The notes under the pieces: generated by a model | The model's input: the letters and a program-made list of their open reading frames with translations, nothing else | Told to the model about the DNA's origin: nothing | Databases searched by the model: none | Origin: Babesia bovis T2Bo | Lineage: Eukaryota > Apicomplexa > Aconoidasida > Piroplasmida > Babesiidae | DNA length: 64,000 nt | Direction: 5' to 3' | Assembly: GCF_000165395.2 (NCBI RefSeq) | Contig: NW_026261572.1 | Span: forward strand, 186,001 to 250,000 | Made by a program: the position numbers and the translations under genes | In this document: positions 1-10,656 of the stretch, piece by piece | Position numbering within the stretch: the stretch's first letter is position 1 | Layout of the letters: the number at the start of each line of letters is the position of its first letter

Positions 1-1202
1 CATGACGAAGGGGCAATAATTGCTATAAGCTGAATACGTCTCATCAAGCGTGAGCTATATCAATACTGGCATTTCGGTTTAATGTTTCAAGTCGTATTCA
101 TACCTATCTAGGTTTATTGATATGTCGATAAAGATAATGGGATCAACTGTTTCCATAACACTGTTTCATAGACGACTAATACACTGGATGTTAAGCGGAT
201 ATCCAACTAGTTTATTTACCACCCACAATATAACAGAGCTTTCTCCGAGATCTTCCTTAAGGTATTTAAACAATTCAGTGGCATTCTAGTCTAACATTCT
301 AAGGCTGTGTCTCGTGGAAAGAATAACTGTTCAAACAAAGATTTGGACGACTCTTAATGGAGCGTATTTAAATGGTTGTCGCACACTAGCAGAGTGGAAT
401 ATCACGTTTAATGCAATGTTGAGTTGGCATTCTGTAGCGAGCTTTAACCAACATATTGCACGAACCATGTGATCACCGAACGACACAGCTTTTGACAATT
501 ACCAAAATAAGACAAGATTTCATGCATTATATCGCTACACATGGCACTAATTTAACTGCGTCCATACTATTATAACGTTGAATATACACCTAGTCTATAA
601 CGCAACTTGTATGCTTTTGACGGACGGGCTACGTGAAAAACGACATCGGTAACCGCATGTACGAAAGGGGCAACAACTAATAGAACACAACAGTTCCAGA
701 ATGTTTATCACCATATTATCCTTTCTAATAAGAAAATATACATATATAAAGACACATGTCGTAAAATATAGAAGGCTAACCTCAGCAGGCCCACAGACTG
801 GCACTAGAATAACGCGTAAATAAATAAGCAATTGAATATCCACAATCTTTATAATGTTCCAAAAAATATCTTTCGCATACTATAATTAACTAAAGGTCAA
901 TTGCGGTCAAATTTTGATAGAAGATGGTGCGGTTGTTAGCATGCATGCCGCGAGCCTTATTCCCATTGAGCGGAGTTACCTTGGGGTGCTTCTATGGTAA
1001 CCTCATCACAACATAAATCTGGTTTACGTATTGGACATATCTTTTTAGATTTGTTCAACAAGTTTTATCTACTTCTATTTATCTTAGCTGTGTGCATTTT
1101 ACGGGCTATAAATAAAGATCACCATACTGCATTTGGTTGATATACTCCTATTTGCACAAGTCTTTTTATCACCTTCTTATTAACTACTACAACTGTTTTA
1201 AA
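1..1202. other. Intergenic, no supported gene
   Basis: I see only short unsupported open frames here, with no recognisable motif and no chain of splice sites in phase. The last ~100 bases should hold the promoter and 5' leader of the secreted gene that begins at 1203. Confidence 0.5.
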
Positions 1203-1898
1203 ATGGCCGGATCTAAGATTGCCAAACTCGCCGTAGGTGTAGCTGCTCTTGCAGGTGCCATCAGCAACGCTGTTGTCGCCGACAACCAGGGCGTCGTTGA
1301 CTTTGAGGAAATTGGTTTCATCGAGGACTTCGACTTGTCTTCCGAGGAACCCAAGGCCGCTCCCGTTGTCCCTGGTGACTACGTTTACTCCACCGAGGAG
1401 GATGGCGACGAAGTCGAGGATGAAGACATGGTTTTCCCTGAAGCTAAACGCTACCTCCGCATCAGAGACACCAAATTGCCCACTGAAGAGTCTCACCTTC
1501 CCGAAGAGATCCGTGACATGACATTCAACCATCTTCCCCGCGAATACATCCGTGACACTGGTATTGATCGCCTCAAGGCAGTCATCAGGACTATTGCTCA
1601 GTACACTCCTACCGCTGTTGAGCTTCTTCCCTACGTTGCCTACTGCAACAGTCTTAAGGAACGCGAAGACTTTGAATTCCCATCTAGCATTATCTACAGC
1701 ATGGGCAGACTCAACTCAGGCAAGATGTACACCGGTTTAGCCTTGGCCCTTGCTCGTCACATTGCTCAGAGGCTAATTGCTGAAGAATACCCCGAAAAGC
1801 CAAAGACCTTCGTTCTTAGGATGAAACGTAACGATGACCTTGCCATGCTTACCAGGTACATTACTGAAGCCATTTTGTCACTCAAGAACTTCCCATGA
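1203..1898 (+). CDS. Secreted SmORF-like protein
   Basis: Single exon, 231 residues. The open frame extends upstream to a non-essential start at 1137, but ATG 1203 opens directly on a typical signal peptide (MAGSKIAK, then an Ala/Val/Leu-rich core ending near SNAVVADNQ). An acidic linker (residues ~30-85) follows, then a helical C-terminal domain with the pattern YVAYCNSLKEREDFEFPSS, LNSGK and ARHIAQRL. The same pattern (Y..xC.L, then a short beta-like xxP, then SG and a Leu/Ala helix) occurs in the two secreted genes at 54.3 and 56.8 kb, so I place it in the same family. No membrane anchor is visible after the signal. Codons favour C-ending forms, which suggests strong expression. Function unknown; export from the parasite is inferred from the signal alone. 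Confidence 0.75.
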   Translation: MAGSKIAKLAVGVAALAGAISNAVVADNQGVVDFEEIGFIEDFDLSSEEPKAAPVVPGDYVYSTEEDGDEVEDEDMVFPEAKRYLRIRDTKLPTEESHLPEEIRDMTFNHLPREYIRDTGIDRLKAVIRTIAQYTPTAVELLPYVAYCNSLKEREDFEFPSSIIYSMGRLNSGKMYTGLALALARHIAQRLIAEEYPEKPKTFVLRMKRNDDLAMLTRYITEAILSLKNFP

Positions 1899-2994
1899 AT
1901 CCATGTCTAACAATATGGTTGATAAAATTTATTTTTTAATGAAGCTGTATCATTGAATTAAAACATAATTGAAGCTGTCACTATGACGATTAAGGACAAC
2001 GGCAAGATGATCGTTGAACCGCGCACTATTTTCATGTCTGTAATGTTTGCTTTGTGTCCATAAAACTATTGTTTTTGTAGTAACTTTTTGTTTAATTTTT
2101 TTAGTTTTCATTAAACTTATGTAGTACATATAGAGTAGTGGGCAGATTAACCGGGGCTAAAATTGTTGTCTGAAAGGTGGCAGCTATTTTGGTGATAGTA
2201 GAATTTTGCATGACAGTCGGCGGATTAGCAATATTTTGTATTTAAACCTGAAATTGCCTAACGATGAAATTGGATGTAGTAGAAGCATTAAGTGACGTGA
2301 CTAATGTACCGCATGATTTTCAGGAAAGATGATATGCCGCTACGGCGAGTCACCGTTAAACTATCATTACATCATTAGACAGTGATAAAGCACACAATAC
2401 AAAAAGAGATACCAAAAAAAGCGGTCATCTGTATTCCACAACCACTAGTCCAAATGCTTAATGCAAGTCAAGATCAATATAACCCCTCTGAATGTTAAGA
2501 AGTAATAGTATATCATACCGATAAGCGACTTGGTGTTTTTGATCGATTTTATAGCTGAACAAATAGCAACACACAAGAATCAAACCAGCGAGATGTAGAA
2601 GGAGACCTGGAAAACGGTACAAAGCAAAATTGTGGATCACAAGAAAGGTAGCAATCTCAACCGACTAAAAAAAGTACACGCTAACTAATTCCAGATCGAC
2701 GACAACAGCTTCGGCTGGTTGTGGCAATCAACAATCGTAGGCATGAAGGTGTAACAGCGCCACAAAGATCAAAAAACAGACTGACGTGGGAAAATCACTG
2801 CAGATAAGATCACTATTGAAATAGGAAAGAATCAAAGGTACTTTGTCTTTAATTATAAGACATGCCAATGAGTCAATGTATCGCATGTTCCAATGTGTGC
2901 TTATGCATCTTAGTTTCCCCACGTTACTGCACATGTTCATTTACTTTCTTCGCTGCAAAACTACCTTCCTAAACAATTTGTTTGTGTTTCGAAA
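1899..2994. other. Intergenic between secreted gene and aldolase
   Basis: About 1.1 kb without a supported gene. Small open frames on the minus strand at 2458-2940 lack motifs and splice partners. The right end contains the aldolase promoter and leader. Confidence 0.5.
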
Positions 2995-4458
2995 ATGGTA
3001 AGTCTGTTATACTATCATATGCTTTATAATGATTTTGCATATTCAACAATTGTGTGTTCCTAACCTTCTACGTATTTCTTCAATAATGCGCAAATATTAT
3101 GTTGCTCCATATTAATAAAAATACATTGCAAGTGCATGTGTTTTCTATTAGAGATAATAATTCTCGTTTGAACCATTTCTTTTTACATGTCTACCGTGCG
3201 CTATTAATGCCCTTGAATTTTGGGTTTTTGTGGCACCGTTCCGCTCTGAATTCTTTGGGTATGCATTTTCCACTTTAATTTTGTGTTTTCTTAGCAGTTT
3301 TCTTTTCGTGATTATTTATATACCATTGCTACACTACTGTGTGATGTGCTTTTTGTAGTTGCTTTTTTATGTGCTAACGTAATGCAGGTGAAATTGTCGC
3401 AAGAACGCGCCAAGGAACTGGCTGAAAATGCCAGCTTCATTGCTTCCCCTGGTAAAGGTATTCTAGCTGCTGACGAGAGTACTGGAACCATCCAGAAACG
3501 TTTCGACAATGTGGGCGTAGAAAACACGGAAAAGAATCGTGCCGAATACCGCTCTATTCTTTTTACCACTAAAGGGTTAGGAAAGTACATTTCGGGTTGT
3601 ATTCTTTTTGAGGAAACATTGTTCCAGCAAGCCCCAAATGGACAGAACATGGTGGATTTGTTGCGTGCTGAGGGTATATTGCCCGGTATTAAGGTTGACA
3701 AAGGTTTGGTAACCATTCCTAACACTGATGAAGAAGTCAGCACCACTGGATTGGACGGTTTGGCAGAAAGGTGCCAAAAGTACTATAATGCCGGTGCTCG
3801 TTTCGCAAAATGGCGTGCTGTGCTGTCAATTGATGTTAAGAAGAACAAACCATCAAACTTGTCAATACTTGAAACTGCCCACACACTTGCACGTTATGCC
3901 GCCATTTGCCAGGAAAACGGTTTGGTTCCTATTGTTGAACCCGAGATTTTGGCAGATGGAGACCATAGCATTGAGGTTTGTGCCGAGGTTACCGAACGCG
4001 TTTTGGCAGCTGTGTTCAAGGCTCTTAATGATCACAAGGTTTTGCTCGAGGGTGCTCTACTAAAGCCAAACATGGTTACTCAAGGTGTTGACTGCAAGGA
4101 TAAGCCTGCTCCCCAGACAGTTGGATTTTTGACTTCACGTGCACTTCGTCGTACCGTGCCCCCCGCTCTCCCCGGTGTTATGTTCTTGTCTGGTGGTCAA
4201 TCTGAATCTATGGCTACTCGCCATTTGAATGAGATCAACAAGTGCAACAAACACCCATGGAGCCTCAGCTTCTCCTATGGCCGTGCTCTTCAGTCATCCG
4301 TATTGAAGACTTGGAACGGTTCTATGAGCAATGCTGCTGCTGCTCAGGATGTTCTGATGAAATTGGCTCAGCAGAACTCCGAGGCCTCTCTTGGCAGTTT
4401 GAAGACCGATTTATCTGACGATGGCGAATCTCTTTTTGAAGCAAAATACATATACTAA
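2995..4458 (+). CDS. Fructose-bisphosphate aldolase, class I
   Basis: Glycolytic enzyme that splits fructose 1,6-bisphosphate into two triose phosphates; cytosolic. Class I motifs are clear: [11 protein letters not shown] near the start, [18 protein letters not shown], the substrate-site lysines in RFAKWRAVL and [10 protein letters not shown] (Schiff-base Lys), and LSGGQSE. It ends in KYIY, matching the aromatic tail of apicomplexan aldolases. The reading frame opens upstream of the homologous region without a good start. A strong donor GTAAGT directly follows ATG 2995, and an acceptor ends at 3387, so exon 1 is the ATG alone and exon 2 (3388-4458) starts [11 protein letters not shown]. The product is ~357 residues, close to the family length. 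From memory, Plasmodium aldolase has the same one-codon exon. In related parasites aldolase has been proposed to link adhesins to actin. Confidence 0.93.
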
Positions 4459-4656
4459 CTGACTTCTATATGCTAATGTACGAAACACGTATATTTATTC
4501 CTTTAGTAGCACATTTGTTTCTATTTGAGGTACAGATTCCCCATCTTTAGTGGCATACTGCACAGCACAATTACTTATGTGTTCAAAGATTGCGTATACT
4601 TACACTAATCCGACAAAACTGGTACTATAAGGAAGGTCACCTCTATAGTCAGTACG

Positions 4657-5461
4657 ATGTCCCTGCCTCTTGACGCGTCGGCGCAGGTAATCACCGCGGC
4701 GTCTGACGCCAATGTTCACAATTTGAGCATTCAGGAGCTAAATATGATTATTTTGCGTCTAGAAGAGGTATGTGTGTATGTATAATGTACAATATTATGT
4801 GTCTAATAGGAGATTAACCAGATGCAAAACCTGGTGAATGTGTTGACTGTGGCTCTCGAGCGTTTACACGAATCTAAAGCTTGCTTAAAGGACTTTTCTT
4901 CTCAGAGTTGTGAAATACAAGTCCCTTTAACATCACTCGTTTACGTCCCAGGTATGCCATATATAATTTTCATTGCATCCTCTCGTTTTCATACTCCCGT
5001 TTGTAGTCCACGGGACGCTTGTAGACTGTCTATTGTTCAATTAGGTCTATATAGTCATAGTATGGCTATGATTGTATAGTAAATTTAGTTCTTTTGCGAT
5101 GATTGCTTTGGAATATCCAAAATTGTTGTATTAATGTGATGTTGTATATCGATATGGTTCATTGAGGGTTCCAGGTAAAATCGCGAATCCGGGCAAGGTA
5201 CTTGTTTCTGTTGGCACTGGTTATTTTATCGAAATGACTCTTGATAAGGCTGGAGAGTTTTACGAACGGTGGGTTTCTATTGGCATGGTATATTAACATT
5301 TTAGTAAAATTGAGGTAGTAGAAGAGCAACTGCGCAAGCTGCATTCCATATGTTCAGCAAAAAACAAACAGATAACCCAAACATATTCAGTACTTGACCA
5401 CAAGCTAAGTCAGTTGCGCAATGCTCAGGCTGCTGCCACTAGCCAAGTTGCCACTGTCTAA
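4657..5461 (+). CDS. PFDN5: Prefoldin subunit 5 (alpha-type prefoldin)
   Basis: Subunit of the hexameric prefoldin chaperone that delivers unfolded actin and tubulin to the TRiC/CCT chaperonin. Four exons join in phase: 4657-4767, 4810-4951, 5175-5268 and 5305-5461, giving 167 residues, close to the usual prefoldin size. Family marks: an N-terminal coiled coil (LSIQELNMIILRLEEEINQM), the central beta hairpins VPLTSLVYVPGK and VGTGYFIEMTLDKA, and a C-terminal coil (RKIEVVEEQLRKL). The hairpin motifs match human PFDN5 closely. Introns are short to medium (42, 223 and 36 nt). Confidence 0.88.
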
Positions 5462-5661
5462 GATGGGGAATTATATACATCCCTTCGGTAAGATTCCTCA
5501 TCAATAGAACATAAAACATATTAATATCGCATATAATTAGTTTGTACTCTTCATTTTGTTGTTTCCGTTGAGATGTGTAACACATCGCCGAATATTTTTG
5601 GTATCGTACTGACTAGTTATGCCCTGTATACGGTGTAATGTAAACATGGGTGCTTCTGATT

Positions 5662-8000
5662 ATGGCAAAATTACTATTAGAACGCCGTGATGATATCATT
5701 TCGGCTGTTGAAGGACACAGTGTCGTTGTAGTTTCGGGTTGCCATGTGTCTTACACTAGTACATACATACCCTTTTTTCTCTACAAGGCGGGGTTCACCA
5801 CAAGCTATAGTTGCAAGAGGACTCCACCAAAGATAGCTGTTGCACAGACACAAGATTCTGATATCGCATCAAGTGCCAACCAATGCTCCTCGTTGATTGG
5901 CAATCCTTCCAAGGTCTATTCCCATGTAGACTGCTTGGAAAGCTTTGTATCAACAGCCGATATCGTCTACCTGAACGTACGGTGCATGCTCAAGCTGCTG
6001 ATCAGCGATCCGCTCCTATCTGATTACGGCGTAATTGTACTTACTACTTTAGAAAAACGGCTGTTGTATACAGAGACGCTGGTCCCACTATTGAAACGTA
6101 TTTTGTACAAACGTTCACGGTTACGAATAGTTCTATGTTTAGATGGTGGACATGTGGACGAATTTATGGCCTTCTTTGGGAAGCGAATCGAGCCCATATC
6201 TTCCAATGTCACAGAATCCGATATAACAAAGCCGTCTCTGGGCAATTTGAAGCCACTTGGTAGAGTGTTTCACATTAATGTTGGCGTTTGTGGACATTTG
6301 TATGAAACTTTCTACCTATCCTCGCCCTGCCCAAATTACTTGGATACAGCTGTATCTACAGGTATGGTTGTTTTAATTGTTTAATATTTTGCAGTATGGA
6401 ATATTTGCAAAAACGAGCCTACTGGAAATGTGTTGGTATTCTTGCCATCTACTACAGATATAGATACACTATATAACAGCCTTATGGAAAGTGCTAAGAT
6501 ATTCCGTGAGCAGCATCCTGGAAGTGTTAGCATAATTCCGTTGTATCCAAAAGGCTCCAAGTATGATCAGCGTAAAAAGATCTACCGCGGCTCAAGGTCT
6601 GTGTACCTTTGTTGTGACATCGACAGTCATCGTTCTCTATTAGATGTCGCGTATGTCGTGGATTGCGGCTTCAGTCGTCGTAGAGTCGCTGACTACATAA
6701 ACACCGGAACCGTAGAAACCAAGGTAATATCAACGCGTGACGAGATGCGCCAACGTTCTAATTTAATTCGTGGCAAGGGCAAATGCTATAGACTGCTAAC
6801 AGAAGCGGATTTCAATGACCCTAAAGTAATGATGGAGTATCCTATATCTGAAATGAAGACTAATGACTTGACTTCTATTATTCTATTTATAAAGTCATTA
6901 GGTGTTAATGATTTTACTCACTTCGAGTTTTTGGTGCAGCCGCCAATGGATGCTATTGAGCATGGGCTCACAATCCTGTTCCTCTTGGGTGCTATAGACA
7001 GCAACGGTGAAATAGTTTATCCGTGTGGAAACGTCATGGCAGAATTGCATTACACGCCCATGTTGTCAAATTTTCTGTACCGAAGTACTCAGATGGGATG
7101 TTCGGAAGAGGCTTTGACCATGTGTGCCGTATTAGACGTCCAAGATATCGTACTCAAGCGTGGCAATACTGAGTCTGTATACCAAACAGAGCGTTTACAT
7201 GCTGCTATGTTAGGGTTTGCCGCCATGGAAGGTGATCTAATGTCATACTTTAACGTGTATCAGCTAGCACGGTACTATCGAGATGAAGACAGCAAATGGT
7301 TAGGACGGTAAGTCCTATTACCCTATATACATATAATATCAGTCATATGATAAATGGTGCCGGCATACGCGCTGCGGAGAAGAAAAGAGCTCAATTATCG
7401 GCAATTTTAAAAAAGTATCAGCTCCCTTTGGTAAGTGCCAAAGGATAAATCGCGATATATACTTCAGGCCAGTTGCGGTGACAATGTTGAATGTGTCATG
7501 GAGGCAATTTTCAAAAGTTTCTTTTTAAATGTAGCATGTAAAGAACACATCGTCAAAAATGTTATAACATCACGGCAACTAGAATTAGAGGTCAAAGTAA
7601 AAACAAAGGTGGTTGACGATGAAGGCAACGCTATTTTAAGCAACGAATTGCAGTCATATTTAATGGTTTCCAGGTAATTATTTAACGATACTCGATCATA
7701 TACGCTTTAGCCTTAATACAAGCAGTACTAGGCGACTCTATATACATCCCAGTTCATTCCTCATCGACGAACAACCTGATTGGGTTGTTTTCAATGAGGT
7801 AAGGAACTAATATCAGTTATTATATATCTGTGCAGTTACTGGATATGGATGGCGAGCTTTATATGAGGGATGTAACTGCCATTCAGCCGGAGTAAGTCCT
7901 GTTTTGTGCATATTACAGATTTATTGGCAGATTCTTGCAGAAATATGCACCTCATTACTATGGAGAGTTGAAAGTACAGCCATATCTTGTGGACTACTGA
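5662..8000 (+). CDS. DEAH-box helicase relative with lost ATPase motifs (DHX35-like)
   Basis: Seven exons join in phase (5662-6361, 6395-7307, 7343-7430, 7468-7673, 7711-7798, 7836-7891, 7919-8000) to give 710 residues, the size of DHX35. The full DEAH layout is recognisable: two RecA-like domains, then a winged-helix/ratchet/OB region with GKCYRLLTEADF, VNDFTHFEFL, YTPMLSNFL, LYIHPSSFLI, YMRDVTAIQPE and APHYY. The catalytic motifs are replaced. Walker A (residues ~25-34) reads SGCHVSYTST with no lysine. The DEAH position is LTTLEKR (127-133). SAT is LDG (160-162). The motif VI stretch near residue 352 is QRSNLIRGKGK in place of QRAGRAGR. It should bind neither ATP nor drive unwinding in the usual way; a scaffold role in a spliceosome-type complex is inference. 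Start: ATG 5662 places the protein where relatives begin their helicase core; an upstream GTG at 5650 is less likely. Confidence 0.8.
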
Positions 8001-8156
8001 CTTCTGCCGCGTGCTAGAGCTACTTTGTATAGTATCCACCGTAGCCGCGTCTTCCATAACCTGGTGTAAATTAACTGATAAAACAAAATACTGCAACTAT
8101 GTATATCTACATGGTTCAATTTATATATGCTGTTCTTTGGAATGTAAAATCGTCCA

Positions 8157-9137
8157 ATGTGTGTTCACTTTAGCCACCCTTTGGGTCCAAGGGCGTTGGC
8201 CAAGAGTGGTTACAAGTTTTTGTCGAAAAGGCATGTACGTAACATAGCGGTAGATAGATGGCATAGGTTTGGGGTTTCACCATTGATTACGCCTTTTACC
8301 CCTGCTGCGTCATATGCTTTTTCCAGCGGTACCTCCATACCACCCAAATCGCAAAATCCGAAGACTTCAGACTCAAAAACGAATCATGAAGACAGGTTTA
8401 TGTTATTACAGCGTCAATTTGCTAGCAATCCACATGTTGAACCGCTGAAAGAGGCGGATTCCATAAGCACTACGCTTTTAGGTGTATTTATCGCATTATT
8501 TGGTATCACCTTTGCTTGTGTGCCTCTCTACGAATTTTTCTGTCAACAGTCAGGTTATATGGGCACGACTAAAAAGGTGAAGACATACAAACCACCACCG
8601 GAAAGTAAGCTATTCATCAAGTAATATGTCATTTTCAGAACGTGGTGAACGTATGTTCGATATAGACTTTGTTACTCACTCTCACTTGAAATGGGATTTT
8701 ATGCCAGCACAACGCAATGTTGTTGTGGGTGCTGGTGAGACCACTCTTGCTTTTTATACGGCTAAGAATTTAACTGATGAACCACTTATTGGTGTTGCCG
8801 CATATCATGTGATCCCCGATGAGGCCGGTGCTTACTTTAATAAGATACAGTGTTTTTGTTTTGAAGAGCAGATGTTGCATCCGGGTATGTATATGTTTTG
8901 TAGAATGAATTGTACCAGGTGAAGAGGTTGACCTCCCCGTGTTGTTTTTTCTGGATCCCGACATTCTAAAGGACAAACGCTTGTGTACGTTTATGGCGCG
9001 TTTATTCATTTTAAATAGATGGCGTGGATAAGATAACACTGACATACACTTTTTTCGAGGCCAATTCAGAGATACCCCCGGAGTATACCACTCTGATAAA
9101 ACGTGGGTTACCATATGTTGTTATTAATTCCATTTAG
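8157..9137 (+). CDS. COX11: Cytochrome c oxidase assembly protein COX11
   Basis: Copper chaperone of the mitochondrial inner membrane that inserts CuB into cytochrome oxidase subunit 1. Exons 8157-8604, 8639-8884, 8919-8984 and 9019-9137 join in phase to 292 residues. The N-terminal ~90 residues are basic and look like a mitochondrial presequence. One transmembrane segment (LLGVFIALFGITFACVPLY) is followed by FFCQQSGYMGTT and the intermembrane-space domain with the copper-binding motif FNKIQCFCFEEQ and a C-terminal YTFFEAN. These are close to human COX11. Introns of 34 nt each. The ORF overlapping on the minus strand at 8770-9114 is a shadow. Confidence 0.93.
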
Positions 9138-9226
9138 ATAATGAGCAAAATACTGTCAAATGAGACGCACAATTATATCAACTGTTATATTCTAATTGTA
9201 ATTTTATAATTGTATATATCATTGTA

Positions 9227-10267
9227 CTAATTATTGTTGTTGTTCTTATCGGGGTTGCTGTCGGTAATAGTGTGGTTGTTATCAGTACTGTTGTGGTTCC
9301 CATTGGAATGGTCATTTGTATTAATTCCTGTAACTTTTGTGTTCATGAGCTTAGGAATAGCTATGTAGAGAGAAATGATTATGACATTGACGATGATGTA
9401 AAGGATAATCTGTTGGGTTATATTGCAATAAAAGCCATGATATTCTATGGCATAATAACACTTACGGCTACAATTTTAGGCGAAAAACTGCTCTTCAGCT
9501 TAGTAGCGTCACGTTGTAACTGTTAGGGAAGTCATCACAATAATTTTTAGAACTCACCACAACAGTTTTGTTCTTCAGGTTAAGTGATTTGACCCGTAAT
9601 TCCTGCAAGCTTCCACAGCTACCTATAATCTTTTTCATGGCATCTTCAACATTGCACGTAGCATCATCTACATGCATTTGTGCCTATAAATTATTTAAAA
9701 TGGTATAATGTATTACCCTCAAAGTGTGGTCAACTTCTACAACTTTGTCGTATCTTTTGAATATGCGCATCATATGTGTTCCCAGGTGCGATTGCAATGA
9801 TGTTGGAATACCATCGTCGTCCAATTCACGTGGAGGAGCCGTATGGACGTCTCGCCATATTTCCTGAAAAAATGTCAGGCTAATGTTTCGTTGTCCTCCA
9901 TATAGCACATGTCATACAGAGTGATTCTATGTTTAATATCTCACCTGTATTAATGTGAATGCCAAGCGCTCGGGATACTCTTCTTCAAATATCATGACTA
10001 CGACCGCAGTTTCCGCTTTCTCGTCTGACTTGTAGTATATCGTTTGGTAGTCCAGTTTTAGCTTCTTGATAGATTTGTCATCTGATTGTTCTTGAAGAGA
10101 GAGTTTGTTAACGTACTGGCTGTATTGATTGCATTTGAGCATACTGATTTTAGTGCATCTTGTACCACGCCTACTGACCCTTTTGCCGCATCTTTGGGAT
10201 ATGAGGCCATAACTACACAGGTCTTTATATCTACATAACCTATGAACATCAAGTTGCCTTCTGTCAT
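9227..10267 (-). CDS. Longin-domain R-SNARE, tail-anchored (Sec22/VAMP type)
   Basis: Six exons on the minus strand join in phase: 10267-10179, 10143-9945, 9863-9717, 9683-9558, 9519-9466 and 9409-9227, for 265 residues. The N-terminal longin domain reads FIGYVDIKTCVVMASYP to ERLAFTLIQEIW. A SNARE coil follows (AQMHVDDATCNVEDAMKKI to LQRDATKLKSSFSPK), and then a hydrophobic anchor (IILYIIVNVIIISLYIAI) with an Asn/Asp-rich tail. Vesicle fusion in the secretory pathway is the family role. Oddities: the residue aligned with the zero-layer arginine appears to be Ser (in IIGSCGSLQEL), and there is an unusually long ~40-residue hydrophilic tail after the membrane anchor. None of the single open frames shows this; it appears only after splicing. 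An opposite-strand frame at 9272-9526 is a shadow of the anchor exon. Confidence 0.75.
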
Positions 10268-10656
10268 TTTTATAAAGTTAATTTCGCTAATTGGTGTGAT
10301 TGGTAGTTTCCTTTGTATGTAGGGTCAAAAACCAAAACAAGTAAATATAACAGATATAAGTTTTGTGTAGATGGAAAATAATAATTCGCATATAGAGAGT
10401 TAATATAAAGCCAAAAAAGTCTAACTCATAACATTAAATGGATGCACGACAGCACGAAATGTCACAAATAAAGGGATGATCCAAACGAGTTCTACAAGTT
10501 CCGACTAAATTAAGTGTTAACATTTGCGAGATGATTGATACACCTTATTTGAATGCTATGGCATCGTAGCATATTACAATTGGGACTATATGATCTATAT
10601 GAAAATTCTACCTGAGCCAGTGAATCGGGTTCTCCCTACGATGTGAAAATTTCTTA
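10268..10656. other. Intergenic
   Basis: About 390 bases between the SNARE start and the stop of the next minus-strand gene. AT-rich; no gene, RNA or repeat seen. Confidence 0.5.

Noticed and set aside
9272..9526. 84-codon plus-strand hydrophobic open frame
   Set aside because: It begins with GTG and is the antisense of the R-SNARE anchor and tail exon, which joins in phase to the rest of that gene.
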